Below are positions 5,954-13,700 of a DNA stretch of 14,036 nt, piece after piece. The position numbers were made by a program, and so were the translations under genes. The first letter of the stretch is position 1, and every line of letters begins with the position of its first letter. The stretch covers positions 1 to 14,036 of the forward strand of contig JAICPP010000068.1 in assembly GCA_025929805.1 (NCBI GenBank), written 5' to 3'. This DNA is from Gemmatimonadales bacterium (GTDB lineage: Bacteria > Gemmatimonadota > Gemmatimonadetes > Gemmatimonadales > GWC2-71-9). The notes below the pieces were generated by a model. That model was not told the DNA's origin. It saw nothing but the letters and a program-made list of their open reading frames with translations, and did not search any database.

Positions 5954-6681
5954 AAACGGGACCACCAGAGCTCGGCCAGCGTTTTTAGCGGCTCCGGCAC
6001 CGGCAGGTACCCTCCGAGGAGGAGCCCCCAGTAGCTCAAGACCAGGAGCACCAGGAGGGTAACCATCCACAGCGGCCATTGCGGCCGGCGCCAGGTACGA
6101 ACCCGCTCGATCTCATCCTTCCAACGCTGCTGCTCGATCTTCATCGCATCGACCAGCGTGAACCAGGCGGATTCGAGCCGTCGCGCGGTAGTGGCAAGGG
6201 CCGTCTGCCATTCCTCCTGGCCCAGATTTCCGCGGGTGCCGGACGCCGACGCGGCGGGGACAGTCTGTTCCAGGGAGTCCAGCGCACTCACGAAGGTCGC
6301 ACCACCACTGCCAATGCGTGCGCCAATCGCGCGCACATCTTCGGCGTCGAGCAACACGCTGGCCAGTCGGCCGGGGGGCAGCCGCGACTCAGTTGCCGCC
6401 TCCCGAAGCCGGTCGTTGACCACGTCGGCAACGCGGTGAGCAGCGGCCCCGACCGCCTTTTCCCAAAGCTCCAGCCAGGCTACCCGGCCCAGGGACGTGA
6501 TGGCGCTCTCCCGGTCACCCGCAGCCAGGAATGCGCGAGCTGCACCGGCCACATCGAAGATGCGAGTCACCAGATCCAGGCGGATGTCCTCGAGCACGAT
6601 GGCGAGAGCACCAGGATCGGAAGGAGCCACCGGTGGGTCGGCCAGTCGGCCCAGGGAAGGCCCCAGCTCGGGCAGCGTCAC
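5950..6681 (-). CDS. Uncharacterised protein with one C-terminal membrane segment
   Basis: I do not recognise this 243-residue protein. Residues 20-200 look mainly helical and alanine/leucine-rich, with mixed charge and no signal peptide. A strongly hydrophobic segment at about 203-223 follows the basic WRRPQ and ends near a short aromatic tail (LAELWWSRL). This suggests a tail-anchored or C-terminally anchored inner-membrane protein with its bulk in the cytoplasm. Residues 155-195 (LGQEEWQTALATTARRLESAW and the stretch after it) could form a long amphipathic helix. The start is a GTG 16 bases after the HAD gene stop, and its stop overlaps the acpS start by 4 bases, so it is very probably translated. 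Its place between a phosphatase and AcpS hints at an envelope or lipid role, but no function can be assigned. Confidence 0.75.
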   Translation of the reverse strand: MTLPELGPSLGRLADPPVAPSDPGALAIVLEDIRLDLVTRIFDVAGAARAFLAAGDRESAITSLGRVAWLELWEKAVGAAAHRVADVVNDRLREAATESRLPPGRLASVLLDAEDVRAIGARIGSGGATFVSALDSLEQTVPAASASGTRGNLGQEEWQTALATTARRLESAWFTLVDAMKIEQQRWKDEIERVRTWRRPQWPLWMVTLLVLLVLSYWGLLLGGYLPVPEPLKTLAELWWSRL

Positions 6682-6697
6682 GGCAAGAGCTCGAACA

Positions 6698-7399
6698 TCA
6701 ATCAGTGATCGAGCTCAATACCCGCTCGGTATCACTGAGGTCCTCAAAAACGGCGTAGGGCCGGCAGGCCTGAAGATCGGCTCGGGAATAGCCGCCGGTG
6801 GCCACGGCGACGGCTCTGGCATTGATGCCCGACCCGCACGCGATGTCGGCTGGGGTATCGCCGATGATGACGACCTCGTCTCCAGCAGGCTCCCGCCCGA
6901 AAAAATGGGCGGCTCGGCGCGCGGCGATTGGTGGCAGGTCGGGCCGGTGCGCCGCATCAGATCCAAAAGCACCAACTCTGAACCGCGTGGGGTCGATGCC
7001 TCCGGACTGCAGCTTGAGTGCGGCTCCGCGAGCGACGTTCCCGGTGAGAAGCCCGAGAACGACTCCCTCCTCCTGTTCCAGGCGGTCGAGGAGGCGGTGC
7101 ACCCCGGGCATCACAGTGGTGCGAGTGGTTGGTCGCTGGAGCTCAGCGGCGAGCAGCTCGACATAGCGGCGGCAGATCGCCTCGACCCGCTCGTCGGAGG
7201 GTGGGATGCGCTCGCCCGCTGCCTCGAGCAGCTCCGCTACGATTTGAGGATCGGTCTTGCCACCAAACCGTACTCCCCTGAGAGCACGGCTGTTTCCGAT
7301 TTCCTCAGCGATCGCGGCGACGATCGCCCGCCGACCCGCGCCCGAGGTAAGGAGAAGGGTCCCGTCGATATCCAGCAGCACGAGCTTGGTCGCGGTCAT
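6698..7399 (-). CDS. HAD-family hydrolase, phosphoglycolate phosphatase-like
   Basis: This is a 233-residue haloacid dehalogenase-superfamily phosphatase with a Gph-type helical cap. Motif I is LLDIDGTLL with nucleophile Asp10 and acid/base Asp12. Motif II is LLTGN with Thr119. Motif IV is IIGDTPADI with Asp181 and Asp185. The motif III base is probably Arg152 in HRPDLPP, where Gph proteins usually have lysine; arginine is tolerated in the superfamily. It is likely to dephosphorylate a small phosphorylated metabolite such as 2-phosphoglycolate, but the substrate cannot be read from sequence. The frame is open further upstream to 7777, yet that part overlaps the peptidase gene. The ATG at 7399 starts just before motif I and lies 16 bases after the upstream stop. 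Confidence 0.88.
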   Translation of the reverse strand: MTATKLVLLDIDGTLLLTSGAGRRAIVAAIAEEIGNSRALRGVRFGGKTDPQIVAELLEAAGERIPPSDERVEAICRRYVELLAAELQRPTTRTTVMPGVHRLLDRLEQEEGVVLGLLTGNVARGAALKLQSGGIDPTRFRVGAFGSDAAHRPDLPPIAARRAAHFFGREPAGDEVVIIGDTPADIACGSGINARAVAVATGGYSRADLQACRPYAVFEDLSDTERVLSSITD

Positions 7400-7415
7400 G
7401 GTAGAGCGATTCCAT

Positions 7416-8201
7416 TCACCTGTCTTCCAACCTCCGGACCGCAACCAGACGTTCGCGAAGGCTGGCCGCCCGACTTCCCGGCAGCCAGGATTCGACCAGC
7501 ATTCCACCACAAGAGAGCGTGGAGTGAACCAGCGTGTCGGCTTCCCCGGCAAAGGCCACGTGGGTAATGCGGGCACCCGACTCAGCCCGGAAGAACAGCA
7601 GATCGCCGGGCCGGGGAGCCTCCAGGGGAACTGATGTGCCGTGTACCGCCTGTTGCGCGGAGTCTCGCGGCAGGGCGATCCCGCGGGCGGCGAATGTGGT
7701 TTGCACCAGACCGGAACAGTCCACGCCCCAAGGTGTGACCCCGCCCCACTGATACGGGCTGCCAAGAAAATGCTCATAGGCCCAGCGTTCAGGAGCCTTG
7801 GCCCGTGCAGCTCTGACCACTTCGCTCAGCTCGCGAATGCAACCTCCAACCACACGCCCTCGTTTGCCATCCGGCAGGCGAACGATGTCATCACCGAGGA
7901 CGACTCGCGCGCGCAGCGGGAGCGGGATCTGGGAGCCGCCGACACGGACCACAGCTCCCTCGCTCCAGCCGCTGGCGTCCGACTCCCACTGCTCGGCCAG
8001 CAGGTCCTCGACTTCGAGCAGGTAGCCCGAATGAATCCAGCCATCGTACTCATCCGCGCGGGTACACACTCTTCGCCACTCACCGGTGCGCTCTAGAACC
8101 ACGGCGGTCTCTCCCAGCACGAGCTGGGTGACCTGTTCCGCCCGTACGTTGGCCTGAGCCAGAACCGGGGCAATGGCGGCCCGCGCTATGACCGAAGCCA
8201 T
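7416..8201 (-). CDS. NlpC/P60 cysteine peptidase with SH3-like N-terminal domains
   Basis: This 261-residue C40-family peptidase cleaves peptidoglycan stem peptides, typically at the D-glutamyl-diaminopimelate bond. The C-terminal catalytic domain starts near 138. It shows YQWGG (150-154), the nucleophile Cys162 in VDCSGLV, LPRDSAQQ (177-184), PGDLLFF (198-204), His214 in ITHVAF and His226 as the likely third member. The N-terminal 120 residues resemble two bacterial SH3 domains (ASVIARAAIAPVL, GEWRRVCT and DGWIHSGYL). The layout is that of YkfC-like gamma-D-glutamyl-L-diamino-acid endopeptidases. No signal peptide is visible, which suggests cytoplasmic cell-wall recycling rather than wall cutting, unless the start lies elsewhere. 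The ATG overlaps the stop of the upstream zinc-ribbon gene (TGATG). Confidence 0.92.
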   Translation of the reverse strand: MASVIARAAIAPVLAQANVRAEQVTQLVLGETAVVLERTGEWRRVCTRADEYDGWIHSGYLLEVEDLLAEQWESDASGWSEGAVVRVGGSQIPLPLRARVVLGDDIVRLPDGKRGRVVGGCIRELSEVVRAARAKAPERWAYEHFLGSPYQWGGVTPWGVDCSGLVQTTFAARGIALPRDSAQQAVHGTSVPLEAPRPGDLLFFRAESGARITHVAFAGEADTLVHSTLSCGGMLVESWLPGSRAASLRERLVAVRRLEDR

Positions 8202-8386
8202 CAGACTGAGGTGCTCTGCTCGGTTTTGGGTCGGTCGTCACATTCGCGGCAGAGGGTGACGCCCCGGAAATTACAGATCAGGCAGATGAACGTGCCGCAT
8301 TTGGCGCAGGGATAGCCCTCGGAGGCTCGCTCCTCGCGGCCACAAGCGCGGCAGGTCATCCCTTCGTGTTCGTGCAGTTCAGGCAT
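8201..8386 (-). CDS. Small four-CxxC zinc-ribbon protein, function unknown
   Basis: This 61-residue protein has eight cysteines in four CxxC pairs: 12/15, 27/30, 35/38 and 46/49. That is enough for two zinc sites, and the spacing suggests two interleaved zinc ribbons or a cross-brace. The N-terminus also has a histidine-containing patch (ELHEHEG). I do not recognise a named family; similar microproteins may bind nucleic acid or act as protein adaptors. It lies 8 bases after the sigma-54 regulator stop and its own stop overlaps the peptidase ATG, so it is almost certainly expressed with them. The regular cysteine spacing makes a chance reading frame unlikely. Confidence 0.8.
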   Translation of the reverse strand: MPELHEHEGMTCRACGREERASEGYPCAKCGTFICLICNFRGVTLCRECDDRPKTEQSTSV

Positions 8387-8394
8387 GGGAACGC

Positions 8395-9741
8395 TCAGCC
8401 GGTGATGTTGTAGCGCTTGATCTTGTTGATCAGGGTCGCTCGGGAGATCCCCAGCTCGATCGCTGCCCGGGTGCGGTTCCCGGTGTGATGCTTCAGCGTG
8501 CGCTCGATGTGCTGCCGCTCCAGATCCTCGAGGCTGAGAGGCGTGTGCCGGCGATCGCCGAGGCCGGGCCGAGCCCGGAACTCACCCGGTAAGTGCTCGA
8601 CACTCACGACCGGCTGTCCCCGACCCAGAATGAGCGCGCGCTCGAGGACATTGCGCATCTCGCGCACATTGCCGGGCCAAGGGTACGTCAGGAGGCGCTC
8701 CAGCACTTCACTCGAGAGCGCCGGCGGCCCATCTGGCAGCTCGGCTTGAAGATCCCCCATCAGCCGGGTAATCAACGCCAGGCGATCCTCCCGAGAGCGG
8801 TCGCGGACGGCCGGCAACGTCAGCGGCATGACGCTCAACCGATAGTAGAGGTCTTCCCGGAATGTGCCGGCCTCGACTTCGGCCTGAAGATTCTTGTTCG
8901 TGGCCGCAACCAGCCGGACATCGACGGTAATCTCCCGGGTGCCGCCCAATCGGCGGAAGGTCTTGGTCTCGAGCACTTTGAGCAGCTTCGGCTGGAGCTC
9001 CGGAGCGAGGTCGCCAATCTCGTCGAGGAAGATGGTGCCGTGGTCGGCTATTTCGAAGAGTCCCTGTTTGCGGTCCTTGGCATCAGTGAAGGCGCCTTTC
9101 TCATGCCCGAACAGCTCGGAATCGAGGAACGTGGCATTGAGCCCGGCGCAATTCACCTCGACGAAAGGAGCCTTGGCTCGGGGACTCAAGTCGTGAATCA
9201 TGCGAGCTACCCACCCCTTCCCCGTCCCGCTCTCGCCATTCAAAAGCACGGTGGTGCGCTCGCTCTGCGCCAGCAGGGCCACCTGATGAGCGAAGTCCTG
9301 CATCCCGGACGAGGCCCCCAGTGAGTCCAGGCCGTGCCCGGGGGCGCTCTGAACCAGTAAGGCCTCATTGATCCGGCGGAGTCGCGCCTTGTCGGCTACC
9401 CGCGCGGTCGCGGCGGCCAGATGTTCCATGTCCACCGGTTTGCTGAGAAAATTCTCGGCTCCCAACTGCATGGCACGGACTGCGGTAGCGACATCGGTCT
9501 GGCCGGTCAGGAGGATGACCGAGGCGTCCCGCTGGCGCAGGTGCTCCAGCACCTCCATCCCATCCATGCCGGGAAGGGCTAGGTCGAGGATGACAACTTC
9601 TGGTCGGAGCCGGTCGAACGTAGCCAGACCGGCCTCGCCGCTCAGCTCGCGGGTTACTTCATAGCCCAGGCGCTCGAAGTAGTTCCCAATGCTGCGCAGA
9701 ACGTCGACATCGTCATCGATCAGCAGGACCGAGCCGGCCAT
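8395..9741 (-). CDS. Sigma-54-dependent response regulator, NtrC family
   Basis: This 448-residue transcription activator has three domains. The receiver (about 1-120) has acidic residues 9-11, phospho-acceptor Asp53, Thr79 and Lys101. The AAA+ domain (about 140-375) has Walker A GESGTGKG at 169-176, the sigma-54 contact loop GAFTDA at 216-221, Walker B IFLDEIGDL near 237-245, REDLYYRL at 295-302 and WPGNVREMRN at 355-364. A Fis-type helix-turn-helix follows at 422-444 (NRTRAAIELGISRATLINK). Once phosphorylated, such proteins bind upstream palindromes as oligomers and use ATP to open sigma-54 promoters. Two variations stand out: the loop is GAFTDA instead of GAFTGA, and Walker A ends in Gly where Glu is usual. 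AGGAAAG sits 6 bases before the ATG. No partner histidine kinase is in the window. Confidence 0.96.
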   Translation of the reverse strand: MAGSVLLIDDDVDVLRSIGNYFERLGYEVTRELSGEAGLATFDRLRPEVVILDLALPGMDGMEVLEHLRQRDASVILLTGQTDVATAVRAMQLGAENFLSKPVDMEHLAAATARVADKARLRRINEALLVQSAPGHGLDSLGASSGMQDFAHQVALLAQSERTTVLLNGESGTGKGWVARMIHDLSPRAKAPFVEVNCAGLNATFLDSELFGHEKGAFTDAKDRKQGLFEIADHGTIFLDEIGDLAPELQPKLLKVLETKTFRRLGGTREITVDVRLVAATNKNLQAEVEAGTFREDLYYRLSVMPLTLPAVRDRSREDRLALITRLMGDLQAELPDGPPALSSEVLERLLTYPWPGNVREMRNVLERALILGRGQPVVSVEHLPGEFRARPGLGDRRHTPLSLEDLERQHIERTLKHHTGNRTRAAIELGISRATLINKIKRYNITG

Positions 9742-9780
9742 GAGACTTTCCTAAGCTGACAGGAGGAAACCCACCAGAAA

Positions 9781-10713
9781 TTAGTCACTCGCCGGGGCTA
9801 CGCCATGGCGGACACCGGGAGGCACCATAATGCGAATGGCAGCCGGCACCACGCTGGCGGTAAAAGGGGTCTCTCCTCCCGGCTCTCCATCCAATTGGAC
9901 CGGCTGAACTTGCTCGGACATAACCTGGACCTCCCGCCCGCGGGCGTGGCCGACAAAGGTGGCTCCGCCGGACAAACTCGGGCCGGTCCTGAGGAGGTCC
10001 CAGACTGCTCGGACACTCTCCGAAAAGTTATCGGCCCGCATGACCACGACGTCGAGGATGCCGTCGTTGGGGGTGATACCGGGCCCCAACCGCACCACCG
10101 GGGGGATCACCTCGCCACAGTTGGCCACCAGCACCATGGCTGCGTGCGCCTCGTATTCCACGCCATCGATGATGATCTCGTAGGACGCGCTTCGGAGGTT
10201 GGGCATGAGCCGCAGGGTGGTCGCCACGTAGGCAGCCATTCCCCAACGCCGCTTGTGCTCGGACAGGGTCGCGGCCATGACCTGGGCATCGTAGCCCGCT
10301 CCGCAGGCTACCGCGAAATACTGCGGTCCGGCCGGACGCTCCACCCGGCCCAAGTCGAAAGGGCGAGGCTGTGCAGTCAGGAGGGCACGAGCCGCACGGG
10401 CCGGTGAGGCCGGAATGCGCAGGTTGCCGGCCAACAGGTTGCCGGTGCCGCCCGGAATTACGCCGAGACACACCTCGGTTCCCACCAGAGCCGCGGCGGC
10501 CTGCATGGTGGTTCCATCCCCGCCGAACACCACCACGACATCCACCGCCTGTGACACGCCGTATTCCGCGAGCTCTCGGGCATGGCCCGGTCCTCCCGTG
10601 GCCAGTACCTCCACGTCCCAACTTCCGCCACGTAGCGTGTTCGCTACGGTTGTGACTGAGGCCTGTGCCGTGCGCGCCGCCGCAGGATTGGCGATGAGCA
10701 GCGCGCGAGTCAC
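9781..10713 (-). CDS. Diacylglycerol/sphingosine kinase-like lipid kinase (LCB5/YegS/DgkB type)
   Basis: This 310-residue protein belongs to the DAGK-catalytic family that phosphorylates diacylglycerol or related lipids at the inner face of the membrane. NPAA (9-12) is the first nucleotide-binding element, GGDGT (64-68) is the glycine-rich catalytic signature and PGGTGNLLA (87-95) is the second conserved loop. The C-terminal beta-rich half has the usual NDGILDVVV block near 240. The frame is open upstream to 10863, but those residues lie inside the tamB-like gene. The GTG at 10713 puts the first beta strand (TRALLIANP) at the N-terminus, one base after the tamB stop. Coupling to a TamB-like protein fits a role in lipid recycling or supply for the outer membrane. 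The exact lipid substrate is unknown. Confidence 0.92.
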   Translation of the reverse strand: MTRALLIANPAAARTAQASVTTVANTLRGGSWDVEVLATGGPGHARELAEYGVSQAVDVVVVFGGDGTTMQAAAALVGTEVCLGVIPGGTGNLLAGNLRIPASPARAARALLTAQPRPFDLGRVERPAGPQYFAVACGAGYDAQVMAATLSEHKRRWGMAAYVATTLRLMPNLRSASYEIIIDGVEYEAHAAMVLVANCGEVIPPVVRLGPGITPNDGILDVVVMRADNFSESVRAVWDLLRTGPSLSGGATFVGHARGREVQVMSEQVQPVQLDGEPGGETPFTASVVPAAIRIMVPPGVRHGVAPASD

Positions 10714-10714
10714 C

Positions 10715-13700
10715 TCAGAATTCCCGTTCCCACCTGATGTCGGAGCCGATTTGGTAGGTATTCGATGTGGTGATGCCGAAGTTGGCCCGGCAGGATTGGA
10801 GGGTGGGCTCGACGCTGGTCTGCAGGCTCCATTCGCGGCTGAACCGGAACTCCAGGCTGGCACCGAAATTCCGGGAGCTGAACTGCCCGATGTTCTCCGG
10901 ACAAAAGCCCGCGTTCAGCGTCAGGAAGGTCTTGCTCCCGAGCTGCCAGCCCGCTGCCAGCTGGGTGAGCGCCTGAGTTCCACTCCCACGCGCCACCCCG
11001 GGTCGGATCTCGATGAGATCGAGTGGAACTCCAAGATCCTGAATGAGCGCTCGTTCCAGCTCGCTGGATAGAGCGCTGGAGAAGTAGGCCAGACCTGATT
11101 CCAGCACATTCTGTTGTCCCAGCCGCGCCGCCTCGTTAGCCGGGTATCCGGTCACCAGATACGAGACCAGATCGGTTTCCGAGATAGGAGGATTGAACGT
11201 GCTCTCGAGGTTGACCTTGGGCGCATAGAGAGTGCCGCTGATGTTGGCTATCACCGGAACTTCCTCTCCCCGGACGGCCCGGACAAGGTGAACGGCGCGG
11301 ATATCGAGCGCACCGTTGAGGTCGCCAAAGTACCGCACCGATCCGCGCTCGACTGTGAAGTCACGCGTAATCGGGCCGATATGGAGCGTGTAGCTGCCTC
11401 GAAGGGCGTCCAGGGTACCCGATGGGGCATAAGTCTTCCCCGTCTTGCTCAGCTGTACCTCGCCATCCAGCTGGATGTTGGCCTCGTTCGAGCGGAGCCA
11501 AACGTCGGATCCCAGCTGCACTGCCAGATTCTGGATGGTAAGGGAGTCCAGGAACCGATTCTGGAACTTGGTTCCGACAGCGAGATTCTGGCTGCGCAGC
11601 AGGGTTGTGTCGACCAGGTCAGCGATGATGGGGTCTTCCAGATCGATAATGCGCTTGCTCACCAGATCGGCGAAGTACAGAACCCCGCTGTTGGCGGTGA
11701 GATCACCCGTGAGGGTGGCCTGGAATAGAGGTCCCCGGAGCCGCAGGTCACCGGTGCCGGTCAGAGTCAGAAAGTTCTCAACATCGAGGGCGCGAAACGT
11801 TTCTGCTCTGAATGCGAGATCCAGGACGGGTCGGGAGAGATCCACCAGCCTGACCGAGCCGGTGATGCCCAGGCGGCCTCCGCCGCTTCGCATCAACAGG
11901 GTGTCCAGCACCAACGATTCCCCCTCGAATCGGGCTCCCCCGTGCAGATCCTCGTAACGCACGCCGAGGCCGGGCAGAGACAGCGCGCCGCGGGTGATGT
12001 TTGCCGCTCCAGCGAACTCAGGTCGCTCCCAGGTTCCGCCGACGTTCATGTCCACCGAGAGGAGACCGCGCACGCCGGTAACCGCCGGAGTCAGCGCTTC
12101 GATGATGCCCAGGTCCACGCTGTCCCCCCGAGCATGCACGCTGAGCGGCCCCTCGACCCGGCGCCGGGGCGCACCGCGAAAAGCCAAATCCAGCGGAAGC
12201 CGCGTCTCGATTTGCAGGACGTTCCGGCCGGTGCGCCACAGCAGGAGGTTTGCTTCGAGTCTTCGGTTGGCGTAATCCACCACGCCCTCAACATAGGGCG
12301 ACTGGAAATCGCCGAACCTGCCGGCATCGAGGGAGGTGGTGCCCCGGAAGGTTGGCGCCTCCGCAGTGCCGCCAACCCGGACGTCCAAACCGATCTCGCC
12401 GGCGATTCCGGCAGTGTCGCGTTGGAGCAGGCCATACACATCTTTCAGATCCACGCCCAGAGCCCGGAGGGCGAGTGAGCCCGCCGACGTGCCGGGAATC
12501 CGGCCGCCCATCTGGATGCTCCCGGAGCCGTCATCTGCTCGCAGCGTGAGTGGGCTGATGGCGGGAGCTGAATCGGTCAGTGTCACGGCGAAGCTCTCGT
12601 CCAGATGGTAGCGGCTGGTGACCAGCTGCATGGCGAGGCTATCGAACACTGCCACCTGAGTCTCGCCCCGGCGCCACCACCGACCCGTGCCGTTTACCCG
12701 GGACGCCGAGCCCACACCGGAGCCCACACTCCACTCGAGTGAGTCGGCCCAACCCCGGACCTCTGCACTGGTCTCACGCAGAATCCAGTTCTGAACCGCA
12801 ATGGAGTCGGAGCCGACCGAGGCCGTCAGCTGAGGCCGTTCTCCACCTATCCAGGTGAACGCGCTGGTTATCTGCGGCGTGGAGATGCGCTGCCACTCGA
12901 GGTTTTGCAGCGTGAGGTCTCCGCTCATTTCCAGCGTGTCGAGGCTTCCGGCGAGCTGAACCTCCGCTTGAGCGGTCCCGCCCAGTGGTCTACTGTCCGG
13001 GGAATCGCCTCGGCTCTGACCCGTAGCCGCCAGCAGCAGTGAGTCGAAGGCGATCAGGCTGTCCGCCGCCAGGGTGAAAGCCATGCTGCCGGTGTGAGGA
13101 GTACTCCAGCCCAATGTCCCCGATCCCCCAACCCGCGCCCCCTTCCATACTGCGTACGCGGTATCCAGCCGGATGACGCTGTCGTGTACGCCGACGGCCG
13201 TGTTGAGGCTGTCGAGCGTCCACTCCCGCACCCTGCTCCGGGAGAGCGCCAGCCGGAGCTCCCCCTCGGGCGCGTTCAGGGTGTCGACCATTCCAGTGAC
13301 CGACAACTCCCCGTTCAGCCTCGAGGGGATCTTGCGGCCGGTGAGGGCCGCGAGGTCCAGGCTGGAGAATTGAAGCAGCAGGTTTTCGGCACCCCACCGA
13401 GGAGGCCGGAGTGTGGCGATCCCGTGGGCCTCGAGTGTCCCGATGTCGCCGGAGAGTGTCGCGTCCACCGAGAGCCGTTCGAGGGTGCCCTCGCTTCGGA
13501 AGGTTCCCCGTACCTCACCCCGCGTCTTCATACCGGGGAAGGCCCGCCTGATGCCCTCGAAGGAAAGGGGATCGAGGGTCACGTCGGTGCCGAGACCGAG
13601 AACCTCAAAGCGGGTATCGAGGTGTACGGTTCCTTCCAGCAGGCTGGGAGGCAGGTCCTGATCCTGATGCTGGGCCGTGCCGTTGAAGACCACGTTACGA

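Noticed and set aside
5954..6079. N-terminal extension of acpS giving a 170-residue protein
   Set aside because: It lies inside the upstream gene, is unlike any AcpS N-terminus, and the GTG at 5953 gives the standard length with a GTGA overlap.
7400..7777. N-terminal extension of the HAD phosphatase (359 residues)
   Set aside because: The extra residues overlap the NlpC/P60 catalytic domain in another frame; motif I follows directly after the ATG at 7399.
9471..9485. TGGCACG, a perfect -24 element of a sigma-54 promoter, on the plus strand
   Set aside because: The bases at the -12 position are GG rather than GC, and it lies within the response regulator coding sequence.
10714..10863. N-terminal extension of the lipid kinase (360 residues)
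   Set aside because: It reads through the tamB-like C-terminus in another frame; the family's first strand begins at the GTG at 10713.
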